Assembly (NCBI GenBank): GCA_965227805.1
Contig: CBDDGJ010000001.1
Coordinates: 138,438-202,437 of the forward strand
Direction of reading: 5' to 3'
Length of the DNA stretch: 64,000 nt
Origin: CBDDGJ01 sp965227805
Lineage (GTDB): Bacteria > Pseudomonadota > Alphaproteobacteria > RS24
This document shows, piece by piece, positions 27,169 to 35,762 of this stretch (position 1 is its first letter; each line of letters starts with the position of its first letter). Under the pieces are notes generated by a model. That model saw nothing but the letters and a program-made list of their open reading frames with translations, was not told the origin of the DNA and ran no database searches. Position numbers and translations under genes: made by a program.

Positions 27169-28050
27169 ATGACCCGTTTATTTATCATCCTATTAACTAG
27201 CCTGTCTCTGCTATTGGGGCATGGCATTACGCCTGCGGGTGCTGCTTTGCCAAGCGATATGGGCAGTTCTTCTGAAAGCCGTGCATGGCTCTTGAATAAT
27301 AAAAATGACCCTCTCCTTATCGAAAACACAAACTTGCTCAACAATGAAAATCCAGAGGATTTGGATTATATGGATGGCTATGGCGATGCCTATCTTGCTG
27401 GTCTGAATAATCTTAAAGCCTGTGAGGGGGCTGCCAATGTAACGGGCTGTATGAATGATCGCATTCAAGAGGATGTTAAGAACGGGCTTCTTTATGGGGG
27501 AGGTGCCGCTGCCCTGCTCATGGCTGCGGGTGTTACGACTTCTGCGATTGTAAAATGTTTGGGGACACCTGGCTGTGTGCCACAGCTTGCGACGGGTGTT
27601 GCTGATGCAGTTGGTAGTGAGTTTGCAGGCACGTCGCTTATTGGTGGTGGTGCAGGCGGTGTCGCCACCAAATATGGCGATGATATCGCCGATGCCCTAG
27701 GCGATGCTGCAAGAAAAATCACCAATAAAGCGGATATGTCTAATGTTCCTGATACAAAGGGAATACAGCTCATTGATACTCTTGATCCTTTGCCTAGTAC
27801 AGGCGGAAGAACAACTCAATTCCAAAAAACTGGGGGATTTGATCAAGCAAATGCGGACTTTGATGCGCTTGATCTGAGTAATATTCGAGAAATTAACATA
27901 CCAGGAGGTGGTACTGGCAGAGTTGGTGAACTTCCAGATGGAACAAAGGTTGTTGTTAGATCACGTAGTAGCGAAAATAGATCTGGTTTTACTAGTCAGC
28001 CAACCTTGGAAATTCAGTATCCTGACGGTTCCACTAAAATCAGGTATTGA
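27169..28050 (+). CDS. Cassette 6: signal peptide + SESRAWLLNN module + small C-terminal toxin, 293 aa
   Basis: The signal peptide (GHGITPAGA-A) and SESRAWLLNN module are followed by a Gly/Ala-rich hydrophobic stretch (GGGAAALLMAAGVTTSAIVK) that could cross or enter a membrane during delivery. The last 80 residues (GGFDQANADFDALDLSNIRE, GTGRVGELPDGTKVVVRSRS, PTLEIQYPDGSTKIRY) resemble compact RNase-like CDI/Rhs toxin tips in which a basic R-S-R strand lies near the end; the activity is inferred only from this resemblance. The immunity gene follows four bases later. This is the last cassette before the IS remnant. Confidence 0.8.
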   Translation: MTRLFIILLTSLSLLLGHGITPAGAALPSDMGSSSESRAWLLNNKNDPLLIENTNLLNNENPEDLDYMDGYGDAYLAGLNNLKACEGAANVTGCMNDRIQEDVKNGLLYGGGAAALLMAAGVTTSAIVKCLGTPGCVPQLATGVADAVGSEFAGTSLIGGGAGGVATKYGDDIADALGDAARKITNKADMSNVPDTKGIQLIDTLDPLPSTGGRTTQFQKTGGFDQANADFDALDLSNIREINIPGGGTGRVGELPDGTKVVVRSRSSENRSGFTSQPTLEIQYPDGSTKIRY

Positions 28051-28054
28051 ACAT

Positions 28055-28456
28055 ATGCCCAAAAGAATTCACAAAAGATTTCCGGCAAAAATTGAGATAC
28101 CTGATGATCTTGAGTTTATTGGAATGCGTTTTGATAAAAATGGTTACAAAGTTCAGGTTGCTGAGTTTGCTGTAAAAGATGGAAAAATTTTTGAATTGGA
28201 TTTCGGTATTTCCCCACTCGCTCAAAGAAGTATGGATGAAGGAAAACATTTGGTAACTTCATGGGGAGTAGATGTTAGTGGTGGAAAAGTAGGTGCTATT
28301 GCTATTGCAGAAGGTTCAGACTTTATTGATTGGTTTCATCAGCAGAGCTGTGGAATTTATGAGAATGATCAAATTTACCATGTTGTAATTCTTACACAAA
28401 ATGAATGGGTAGAGGTTTTGTGTAGTAAATTACCTGATTTAAGAGAGGTTTCCTAA
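28055..28456 (+). CDS. Cassette 6 immunity protein, 133 aa
   Basis: The start is taken at the ATG four bases after the toxin stop; a longer frame from 27908 overlaps the toxin gene and is unlikely. It is a cytoplasmic, mixed alpha/beta protein (KIEIPDDLEFIGMRFDKNGY, SDFIDWFHQQSCGIYENDQ) with no signal peptide or membrane segment. The family is not recognised. Its position gives the immunity call. Confidence 0.65.
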   Translation: MPKRIHKRFPAKIEIPDDLEFIGMRFDKNGYKVQVAEFAVKDGKIFELDFGISPLAQRSMDEGKHLVTSWGVDVSGGKVGAIAIAEGSDFIDWFHQQSCGIYENDQIYHVVILTQNEWVEVLCSKLPDLREVS

Positions 28457-28573
28457 TCTATATCCAGTATTTTTCGATATCAATTTATTTTATTTCAACA
28501 TTACATAATAATTTTCTTGCCACATATATAGCTGCGTTCTATCTTGTTTGCAGGCTAAAACTTAAACTGGCAT

Positions 28574-28628
28574 GGTAATCCCCCCTTTATTATTAGGGGT
28601 CTGAAGTAGACAGTTTTGTTTTGGTGGC
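28574..28628 (-). mobile_element. 55-bp right-end remnant of the IS3 element
   Basis: GGTAATCCCCCCTTTATTAT and the following bases to GGTGGC match the reverse complement of the right end of the complete IS at 63416-63470, including the orfB 3' end. Identity stops at 28628. Only the terminus survives, marking a past insertion and deletion at the 3' edge of the toxin array. Confidence 0.85.
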
Positions 28629-28696
28629 ATGAACAAACATAATATTATTCCGTAAACTGCCTATATTTGTTATATGGAATTGTAGTTTGACATTTT

Positions 28697-29890
28697 CTAC
28701 CAGTCGATTAGCGTATTTTTGGCTGGTTTTGTGTTCATTGCTTTGTCTATGCTATCGGCTACACGCTGTGCTGCCTCGTTTATGGCTGTATCATTTACAT
28801 GTGCATAGCGTAATGTCATGCGGGGGTCTTTATGGCCGAGCAGCTTGGACACCACCATAAGGGGGACATTATGCAGTAAGGCCTGACTGGCATAGGTGTG
28901 GCGTAAGTCATGTAAGCGAACATCTTCTAGCCCTGCCGCCTTACGGATTTTGTGCCATATATAATCTATTGGATAAAGCGGCTGTAGTGGGTCACGCGGC
29001 TTAGGGAATATATAAGGGCTATTTTTATGGCGATTGTGCTTTTGTCTGGTGATAATATGCTTGACTGGCTGAGTAAGGATAATATCGCGCGCGCCTGTCT
29101 TGCTATCTTGTAAATGGATAAGCTGTTCATCTATATTTTCCCACTTCAAAAAGCATATCTCGCTTAGCCTGCACCCTGTGAGTAAAAGCAAGCGGATAAT
29201 ATCAACCGCCGGTCTGTTTCTTGGAAAGTGCCTTTCTTCATATGCTAATACACGATAAAGCCTGCCTATTTCAGCTTTGGACAAAAAGCGGTTTATCGTC
29301 CTTTTAGGGTTATGCTTAATGCTAAGCGTGGGGTTTTCCTCAATAAGACCACGCTTCACCGCATGCGCCATAATTGCCCGTAATATATCCAGCGCCCGAT
29401 TCGCCCCACCAGGTGAGGTTTGGCTATAGCTATCAAACCACTCTAATAGCTTACGCGGGGTAATCTCATCCAGGCGGTAACGCCCAAAATGGGGCATGAT
29501 TTGTGTTCTCAGATAGGTCGGCGCTCCATTGTCTCGGTTAAAGGCTTTGCGGTTCTGCTTATAGATAGACCCTATAGGCTCTTGCATAAAACTGGCTAAG
29601 GTGGGAACGCATAGGCTGGGAGGCTTTGCCCCCTGCGTGTTTAACGTTGCTATCAGCTTAAGGGTATTCTGACGGGCATCGTCAGCGCAAAGTAAAGCCG
29701 CATCGCCAATATGTTTCTTAACCTGCCTGCCCAAAAGCCTTTTTTGGAAGATATAAGACTTACGCCTTGATGGATAGACTTTAACCCCAAAGCCTGCAAG
29801 TTGGGTATCCCAGACAATATAACACGCTGACCTTACCTCTAGCTTGCTTACCGCATGAGCGGTAAGTTTTATTTTATGTGCTTTCTGCAT
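28697..29890 (-). CDS. Tyrosine integrase A of tandem pair, 397 aa
   Basis: A site-specific recombinase. The N-terminal arm-binding region (WDTQLAGFGVKVYPSRRKSY) is followed by a SAM-like core-binding domain and a C-terminal catalytic domain: Arg in LTGCRLSEICFLKW, HxxR in HDLRHTYASQ, and LLGHKDPRMTLRYAHV with the nucleophilic Tyr. The length is typical for island and prophage integrases. It lies three bases downstream of a second integrase of the same type, so the pair is co-transcribed. No att site could be assigned to it. Confidence 0.92.
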   Translation of the reverse strand: MQKAHKIKLTAHAVSKLEVRSACYIVWDTQLAGFGVKVYPSRRKSYIFQKRLLGRQVKKHIGDAALLCADDARQNTLKLIATLNTQGAKPPSLCVPTLASFMQEPIGSIYKQNRKAFNRDNGAPTYLRTQIMPHFGRYRLDEITPRKLLEWFDSYSQTSPGGANRALDILRAIMAHAVKRGLIEENPTLSIKHNPKRTINRFLSKAEIGRLYRVLAYEERHFPRNRPAVDIIRLLLLTGCRLSEICFLKWENIDEQLIHLQDSKTGARDIILTQPVKHIITRQKHNRHKNSPYIFPKPRDPLQPLYPIDYIWHKIRKAAGLEDVRLHDLRHTYASQALLHNVPLMVVSKLLGHKDPRMTLRYAHVNDTAINEAAQRVADSIDKAMNTKPAKNTLIDW

Positions 29891-29893
29891 GGT

Positions 29894-31012
29894 TTATATA
29901 CCTCTGGCCAGCTTCTGTGCCATTTCATGTGCTGCGTTGATTATCTGTTCCCCAGCGACATGGGCATATTTCAATGTGGTTTCGGGGTCTTTATGCCCAA
30001 GCAAGCGCCCCACCATAGGGATTGTCTCATTATGCCGTAAAGCAAGGCTTGCATAGCTATGGCGTAAATCATGCAAGCGGACATTATGTAATTGCGCGGC
30101 TTGTCGTATTTCGTTCCAGACTTTGGTAAGTTGTGGGGCTGTTATTGGCTTGCCCGCTTCACGTGCAAATATAAAGGCTGACATGCGTGCTTGTCGCTCA
30201 ATAATCAGTCTTGCCTGACGCGATAGAAAAACTGTTTTTGCCCCCGTCTTGCTATCGGGTAGGTGTAGGTGTCCTTCTTGGTAATATGACCATTTTGCAT
30301 GAATGATTTCATGCTTGCGACATCCCGTATAGGCAAGCAGTAAAATCAAATCCGTATGCATGGGGTAAGTCGCTGAAAAACCACTCAAGGCGGCTCCCAG
30401 GCGTTGCCATTCATTATCTGATAAAAACCGCTCTTGTTGCTTTTGTTTATAGCGCGGTATATTGCGGCATGGATTACTATTCAAAGGCCTAAAGCCATAA
30501 TATTCGGCTTGCTGCATCATTACAGCAAAAATGGACTTGCTATAATTAGCAACCCCAGGCTTATCAGCTAACCCGGCAAACCAGCGCACAACATCCTCAC
30601 GGGTAATATCTGTAATCATCCAGCCTTTGAAATAAGGTAATATGTAACGCTGAATATTATAAGCATAAGACACAAAGGTGGATGGCTTAATGCGCGACTT
30701 ATAGCGCATCAAAAACACGTCCACAGCCTCCTCAAAACATATAGGCTTAATCACGCCCAGCCTTTCCGCTTGTTTATCGCTTAGGGTTTTTTGTGCCTTT
30801 ATACGGGCATCATCCAGGCTTATCTCATAAGCATCCCCCAGCTTTTGCCAGATACGTTTTTTATCTATCGTGGCTTGCAGGCAATATACTTTTTTACCTG
30901 TTGGATATACCCGAACAATCAGCCCGTTTTGCTGATTATCCCTGATAGAAAAAACTTTTTTCCTATGTGATAATTTATCAATTTTGCTTTGTGTGAGATG
31001 GTGTTTCTTCAT
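29894..31012 (-). CDS. Tyrosine integrase B of tandem pair, 372 aa
   Basis: The start is placed at the ATG at 31012, preceded by AGGAGA; the longer frame to 31069 has no ribosome site. It has an arm-binding N-terminus (NQQNGLIVRVYPTGKKVYCL), a core-binding domain (SRIKPSTFVSYAYNIQRYI) and a catalytic domain with YTGCRKHEI, HDLRHSYAS and LLGHKDPETTLKYAHV, so all catalytic residues are present. It is only distantly similar to the downstream integrase. Tandem recombinases of this sort often act together in integrating plasmids or islands. Confidence 0.92.
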   Translation of the reverse strand: MKKHHLTQSKIDKLSHRKKVFSIRDNQQNGLIVRVYPTGKKVYCLQATIDKKRIWQKLGDAYEISLDDARIKAQKTLSDKQAERLGVIKPICFEEAVDVFLMRYKSRIKPSTFVSYAYNIQRYILPYFKGWMITDITREDVVRWFAGLADKPGVANYSKSIFAVMMQQAEYYGFRPLNSNPCRNIPRYKQKQQERFLSDNEWQRLGAALSGFSATYPMHTDLILLLAYTGCRKHEIIHAKWSYYQEGHLHLPDSKTGAKTVFLSRQARLIIERQARMSAFIFAREAGKPITAPQLTKVWNEIRQAAQLHNVRLHDLRHSYASLALRHNETIPMVGRLLGHKDPETTLKYAHVAGEQIINAAHEMAQKLARGI

Positions 31013-31477
31013 ATTTGTCTCCTGTTTTGCGTTGCAAACGGAGTAACAAAAGAGAAATATTCCTCTCATCGCTTCAGCTTATGAAAATAAAACGACCTAG
31101 TCTCAATCACTTATAAAACACAAAGTAGCAGAGCTACGTTAGGTGTATCAAAAAATTCGCGACTGCGAAATATATGTGCTGTTTTTGCTCTCATAGTTTG
31201 TCGGTTTTCTTTTAGGAAAATGCGCTATTGCGAAAAGCCTTGAGTGGCGATTGAGCGGTGATAGTCACATGGAGATAGAAAAATATAGAGCAAATTGGTG
31301 AGGCTTGATGTGCGGTTTTGTATTTAGGCAGGCTGGCAAGGCCTGGTGTATATATCCATCTAAACTGGTGATCGCGTTGCTATTTCTATTTACGTAAACC
31401 GGACGGCAATATGTATTATATGGCGGCAGTGATGGGTATATTAAAAGTCGGAATAATTGATAGATAATCAGCTATAG
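31013..31477. other. Gap upstream of integrase pair
   Basis: No convincing gene on either strand. It contains a short palindrome, TTCGCGACTGCGAA (near 31155), and a related TATTGCGAA at about 31223 that could be operator half-sites for the integrase operon. The missing N-terminus of the serine recombinase on the other side of the IS is not found here. Confidence 0.5.
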
Positions 31478-31479
31478 TG

Positions 31480-32277
31480 TCAAGCCCCATAATTTTGTGC
31501 CAGTTTTTGTGAGAGTATTTTTGTGTTTTGGTTGAGTATGTTTGTTTCTGGTGCTGGTGGTTTGTAGTTTAGTGCTTGGTGCGGTCTGATATGGTTATAT
31601 TGCTTTACCCAGCCTTTTATTACCACCTTTGCTTCTGTCAGCGACAAGAAGGTTTCTGCATTTAACAACTCGGTTCTGAGTATACCGTTAAACCTTTCAT
31701 TAAAGCCATTTTCCCATGGCGACCCTGGGGCGATATAAAGCGTTTCGGTGCCCACATTACGCAAGAAACGCTTTATATCGGTGCTGGTAAATTCTCTACC
31801 ATTATCCGACCTGATATGCTCAGGCACGCCGTGTTTGGCGAAGCATTTTGCCAGTGTTTCAATCACATCTATGGACTTGATATTGTAGCCAACTTCCACA
31901 GCTATCGCCTCTCTGCTGAACTCGTCGAGCAACGTTAACATTCTGTATTTCCTGCCATTATGCAGCTTGTCCCCCACAAAGTCATAGCTCCAAATATGGT
32001 TCTTATATTTGGCACGAAGTCTGAGGCAAGAGGAAGTGCCATCATATATGCGCTTGCGCTTTTTGTGTCTTTTAGGCAGCTGCAAGCCTTCTTCGCGCCA
32101 TAGTCTTTCTACCTTCTTATGGTTAACATTATGCCCCTCAACCCGCAATAATGCTGCTATCTTGCGGTATCCATAACGACCATATTGCTTGGCTAGGCGT
32201 ATCATATCAAGCCGTAGCTGTTCATCGCTGCAAGCTTGAGTGGGTTTATACTGACACACGCTTCTTGGAATATCCAA
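31480..32277 (-). CDS. IS3-family OrfB transposase, 265 aa from TTG (frame open to about 32365)
   Basis: A DDE transposase: HTH_21 region (RLAKQYGRYGYRKIAALLRV), then the rve core with Asp in IWSYDFVGDKL, Asp in IRSDNGREFTS and Glu in SPWENGFNERFNG. The complete triad suggests an active enzyme. The frame has no ATG and continues upstream to the OrfA A-run, consistent with production as an OrfAB frameshift product. The stop TGA lies within the terminal inverted repeat. Confidence 0.9.
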   Translation of the reverse strand: MDIPRSVCQYKPTQACSDEQLRLDMIRLAKQYGRYGYRKIAALLRVEGHNVNHKKVERLWREEGLQLPKRHKKRKRIYDGTSSCLRLRAKYKNHIWSYDFVGDKLHNGRKYRMLTLLDEFSREAIAVEVGYNIKSIDVIETLAKCFAKHGVPEHIRSDNGREFTSTDIKRFLRNVGTETLYIAPGSPWENGFNERFNGILRTELLNAETFLSLTEAKVVIKGWVKQYNHIRPHQALNYKPPAPETNILNQNTKILSQKLAQNYGA

Positions 32278-32354
32278 AGCCTTGCAAACTTTACGCTGGC
32301 TTGTGCTCAGCCTTTGTTGGCAATGGACTGCAATAGAGCGCTTATCTGCTGTGG

Positions 32355-32645
32355 TTAGGCCTTTTTCTTGTCCAAAAAATCGAGCCCCTCCTTGAGAATC
32401 AACTTATCTAACTCTAGCGCAGCAACTATCTTTTTAAGGCGCACATTCTCCTGCTCCAAGGCTTTTAGGCGTTTAACCTCGCTATTCTTCATATGACCAT
32501 AATTGCCACGCCAGCGGTAATATGTCTGCGGGCTAATGCCACTCTTGCGGCAGGCAGAATCGGTATCCATACCCCCACCAATATTCACCTCAACCTCACG
32601 TAATATGCGGATTATATCATTGTCACTAAAACGTTTTCTGCTCAT
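32355..32645 (-). CDS. IS3-family OrfA, 96 aa
   Basis: MSRKRFSDNDIIRILREVEV is followed by a helix-turn-helix (DSACRKSGISPQTYYRWRGN) and a heptad Leu helix (RLKALEQENVRLKKIVAALE) for oligomerisation. It ends in an A-rich run (GACAAGAAAAAGGCC). The OrfB frame is open across this run in -1, so a fused OrfAB transposase made by programmed -1 frameshifting is likely. Confidence 0.88.
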   Translation of the reverse strand: MSRKRFSDNDIIRILREVEVNIGGGMDTDSACRKSGISPQTYYRWRGNYGHMKNSEVKRLKALEQENVRLKKIVAALELDKLILKEGLDFLDKKKA

Positions 32646-32758
32646 CTTTTACTCCTATAATTGATGTTTCTTAAAATCCTAACGAGAAATATACACCCAA
32701 TCAAAGACAATAATCTCTCGCTAAAACTGGTACAATTATAAGGGGGAAGGACCAGATA

Positions 32759-34024
32759 GTGATGTGTAAACAACTGATTAAGGAAAGCCAAGGGGAGTAT
32801 TTGCATAAAGTATTTTCGGATTCGGGTATTTCTGGTCAGCAAATTGAAACCCGCCCAGGCTTAGAGAAAATGCTGCTGGGCTTACGTCATGGTGAGTTTA
32901 CGGTTCTGATTGCTGAGGGGTTAGATAGGATTAGCAGAAGCCTGGTCGATATAGCGCGTATTGCTAGTATTGCAGAGTTCAGGAATTGCGAAATACGCAC
33001 CATTACTGAAGGCGAAAATATAGGAAGTATCCATATCGGTCTTAAGGGCACAATGAACGCTTTATTCTTAAAAGATCATGCCATGCGCACCAAACGCGGC
33101 CATAGCGGCAATATTCGAGATGGAAAAGTCGCCGGCGGACATGCTTACGAGTATAAAATTGTATATTTCAATCCTGATGGGAAGATGGAGCGCGGTTTAC
33201 GTGCGGTTGATGCGGACCAGGCTAAGATAATCCAAGAAATCTTTACCCGCTTTACAAAAGGCCATTCGCCTAATCTGATAGCAAAAAGTTTGAATGAACG
33301 CGCAATTCCAACCGCGCGGGGTGGCAAATGGTCAAGCGGAACAATTATTGGCACAGCAGGAAGGCCGCGCGGTATATTGCGCAATCCGATTTACAAAGGG
33401 ATATTGGCCTATAACAGATTATCACAAATCCTAAACCCTGAAACCGGGCAGAAAGAAGAAAGGATTAACCCGCAATCCGAATGGGTCACCCAATATGTGC
33501 CGCATTTACGCATTATTGATGATGAACTATGGATGAAAGCCCAAGCTATATTAGCCACCTATGACCAAAAACAAAAAGCAGCGGCTAAAAAAAGGCGAAA
33601 ATCATATTTACAAACCATCGGAAAATGTGTGTGTGGTGGCAAACTTTCGATACATGATAAAAACAGGCTAAAATGTGCCCGGGCTAAAAGATTTGCGTGC
33701 GAAGATACAACGGGTTATGGCACAAAACAGCTTCCCTATGTGCTGATACAGTATATAGCGAAAATGACGATCGATGATATTTATCTGGCGATTGAAACAG
33801 GCCGCGACATTAAAGCACATGAAAGAGAAAAAGGTGTCAGCACAGATGAGATTTACCGGATGCGCGCCAGGGCAAACCAAATTGTAAGCAGCAGTGACCC
33901 AGAGAGTGCCCTTATGGAAACTTTTATAAAGACTTATGTAAAACACTTTGATGTCACCCATGGGGAAAAGGTCGGGCGATATAAGCAAATCCTTATCGTA
34001 AATGTTTATTTTAATTTTGGATAA
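32759..34024 (+). pseudogene. Large serine recombinase, N-terminus removed by IS
   Basis: It retains most of the resolvase domain (VFSDSGISGQQIETRPGLEK, IAEGLDRISRSLVDI), the recombinase domain (SLNERAIPTARGGKWSSGTI, ILRNPIYKGILAYNRL) and the zinc-ribbon region (CVCGGKLSIHDKNRLKC). The first roughly 30-40 residues, with the catalytic Ser and the YxRxS/T motif, are missing because the frame starts five bases from the IS end. A GTG/ATG near the IS could give a truncated protein, but it would lack the nucleophile. Confidence 0.85.
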
Positions 34025-34057
34025 TCATCAAATTCAGATGGAATCGGTTCGTCTAAA

Positions 34058-34258
34058 TCAGATGGACTCGGCTCTTTTATATGTTGCCCTTTTTGCATTG
34101 ACGGTTAACCCCCCTAGCACTCTACCTTCCCTTGCCAGTCTATCGTATATTTCCCTTTCACGTTTTATACGTGATTGTAAATGTAAGAAGTTATGTAGTC
34201 CCCACACTGCCATTAAAATATAAGTAATGGTTAAGAATAATAAATCTCCAGTAGTCAT
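34058..34258 (-). CDS. Small single-pass membrane protein, 66 aa
   Basis: The start is taken at the ATG at 34258 behind GAGGAG. The N-terminal helix (LLFLTITYILMAVWGLHNFL) spans the membrane, followed by a basic and acidic coiled tail (RIKREREIYDRLAREGR). The function is unknown. It lies downstream of the ParA operon in the same direction and may be part of the plasmid-like module. Confidence 0.55.
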   Translation of the reverse strand: MTTGDLLFLTITYILMAVWGLHNFLHLQSRIKREREIYDRLAREGRVLGGLTVNAKRATYKRAESI

Positions 34259-34336
34259 AATTTTCTCCTCTATCAATTAAAAATACCAAACGCATCTTTG
34301 TGCTTTTGTAGTTTTACCTATCTATTACGTTCCATT

Positions 34337-34666
34337 TCACGATTTCAAATATTTTTCTTCCAATAACTTTGTCGCTTCTTCCATGACTTCGCCAAGCGTC
34401 CATTCTTGTTGCTCGGCCACATCATATATACAATCAGCAGCCTCCGGTGAAATCCGTGCAGAAAACGCATATCGGAATGGGCTGCGTGCGCGTGAAGCTA
34501 TCCGCCGTTTTTGTTTTTTAGGCTGTGCGTCACGAGAAAAACCAGCATCACGCGATAATTCTGCGGTTTTGTCGGGGTCGGGGCGCTTCTTGGGTGAACG
34601 ACCTGTAGAGGCAAACTCATCTGGGTCTATATTATCAGCAAATGGGCTTTTTCGTTCTTTCGACAT
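34337..34666 (-). CDS. ParA-partner protein (ParB/ParG-like), 109 aa
   Basis: It begins three bases after the parA stop. The N-terminal half is a charged, disordered segment (STGRSPKKRPDPDKTAELSR); the C-terminal half (AFSARISPEAADCIYDVAEQ, TLGEVMEEATKLLEEKYL) looks like a small helical or ribbon-helix-helix DNA-binding fold. Partition loci of type Ib have such a small centromere-binding protein beside ParA, so that role is inferred from size and position. Confidence 0.6.
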   Translation of the reverse strand: MSKERKSPFADNIDPDEFASTGRSPKKRPDPDKTAELSRDAGFSRDAQPKKQKRRIASRARSPFRYAFSARISPEAADCIYDVAEQQEWTLGEVMEEATKLLEEKYLKS

Positions 34667-34669
34667 ATC

Positions 34670-35368
34670 CTATGCACCTCCTACGGCATTATTGTGCGCC
34701 ACAGGCGCCTTTAGTTTTTCAATAACTTCCTGTGTGAAGCTCTCGGCGTTTATAATCGCCTTATCAATGTTAGATACATTCTGGGCAGGTAACTCATTCA
34801 CAATGCCCCCATAGGCAAATAATTCACGAAAGGCTGCCCGTTCATGCAAGGTTGTATCAAGAACGTCAATACCATTCTCGATAAGCTCTTTGCTGATATG
34901 GGATAAAGAGCGGGTGCGAATAGCCGCATTGGTGCGGGTAAACAAAACACTAAAAGGAATGACACGTTTTGCCGCCTTTGCGTGTCTATTAACCAGCTTA
35001 GCGGTTTTTACAGCTCCTTCTGCATCCATCTCACTGCCCTGGGTGGGGATGATCACCAAATCTGATGCCAAAGCCGCAAAGCCAACCAATTCATTGGCTG
35101 TGCCTTCCGTATCAATAATAATAAAATGGGCATGCTCATGGGCTGCTTCAATTTCATCATAGATATTTTCAGCCGTTATCTGATTGATAACCTCAATATT
35201 TGCTGGTTTTCCATCTTGCATTGCCCATTTGCTGATCCATTTTTGCGGGTCTGCATCGATAATGGTTATATTTAGCTTGGGGTTTTGTGATAAGGTTGTG
35301 CCCAGGAGCAACGCCGACGTTGTTTTGCCTGCCCCGCCTTTAGCATTTGCAAATGTGATTACCGACAT
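34670..35368 (-). CDS. parA: ParA-family partition ATPase, 232 aa
   Basis: The deviant Walker A motif KGGAGKTT lies at residues 9-16, with Walker A' IIDADPQ near 38 and Walker B-like FIIIDTEG near 82. There is no N-terminal helix-turn-helix, so it is of the short type Ib/Soj-like class. It drives segregation of plasmids or integrative elements with its small partner encoded immediately downstream. The start overlaps the preceding small membrane-protein gene by 10 bases. It supports a plasmid origin for this segment. Confidence 0.92.
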   Translation of the reverse strand: MSVITFANAKGGAGKTTSALLLGTTLSQNPKLNITIIDADPQKWISKWAMQDGKPANIEVINQITAENIYDEIEAAHEHAHFIIIDTEGTANELVGFAALASDLVIIPTQGSEMDAEGAVKTAKLVNRHAKAAKRVIPFSVLFTRTNAAIRTRSLSHISKELIENGIDVLDTTLHERAAFRELFAYGGIVNELPAQNVSNIDKAIINAESFTQEVIEKLKAPVAHNNAVGGA

Positions 35369-35550
35369 TTTATCTCCTTTTGTAGTTGGAGAATATCGTT
35401 ATGCATCTTGCCTAAGGTCTCTTCTACTTTATCTAATTTTTTAATAATATCGTTAAGAATTTTATGTAGTTTATGAAGCCTGATATATAGGATTATTCCA
35501 CATACAAGGACTATCAAACTTAACAATAAAAAGTAACCATCCATCATCAA
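35359..35550 (-). CDS. Small membrane/coiled-coil protein, 63 aa
   Basis: One N-terminal transmembrane helix (LLLSLIVLVCGIILYIRL) is followed by a heptad-repeat coiled coil (KILNDIIKKLDKVEETLGKM). An AGGAG site precedes the start. It is the first gene of the operon leading to parA, with its end overlapping the parA start. The function is unknown. Confidence 0.55.
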   Translation of the reverse strand: MMMDGYFLLLSLIVLVCGIILYIRLHKLHKILNDIIKKLDKVEETLGKMHNDILQLQKEIKCR

Positions 35551-35580
35551 ACCTACTCCTATCTTACATCATTCGTGCAA

Positions 35581-35760
35581 TCATTCTGCAATGAATATAT
35601 ACATTCATTTCATAAGTAATACATACATTCATTCGTGCATTAAGTCAAGTATGAATACATGCATACATTCGCGAATTAAGTCAGGTATGAATATGTAAAA
35701 TCATTCCTTCATGACTATATACATTCATCTTATAAGTAATACATATATTCATTCGTAAAT
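35581..35760. repeat. Iteron-like repeat region, probable plasmid origin
   Basis: A 60-bp block at 35581-35640 is repeated with about 80 percent identity at 35701-35760, exactly 120 bases apart (shared TATATACATTCAT and ATAAGTAATACAT). Between them lie TAAGTCAAGTATGAATA and TAAGTCAGGTATGAATA. ATTCATTCG-type words occur many times. The AT-rich repeats lie between rep and the par operon, the usual position of an iteron origin. Confidence 0.7.
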
Positions 35761-35762
35761 GA

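Larger units (their letters stand above)
31478..32754 (-). mobile_element. IS3-family insertion sequence with both ends
   Basis: The imperfect terminal inverted repeats are TGTCAAGCCCCATAATTTTG (left) and, on the other strand, TGGTCCTTCCCCCTTATAAT (right), converging on GTxCCAGTTTT. It contains orfA and orfB with a frame change between them. No clean target duplication is visible. It sits at the 5' end of a serine recombinase gene, whose first codons are missing. Confidence 0.85.

Noticed and set aside
31478..32760. Target-site duplication ATAG around the IS
   Set aside because: CTATAG on the left and GATAG on the right are similar but not flush with TG...CA ends, so no duplication can be claimed.
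35581..35760. CRISPR-like short repeats
   Set aside because: Repeats vary, spacing is not a regular 60-70 bases with unique spacers, and there are no cas genes; the plasmid origin explanation fits better.
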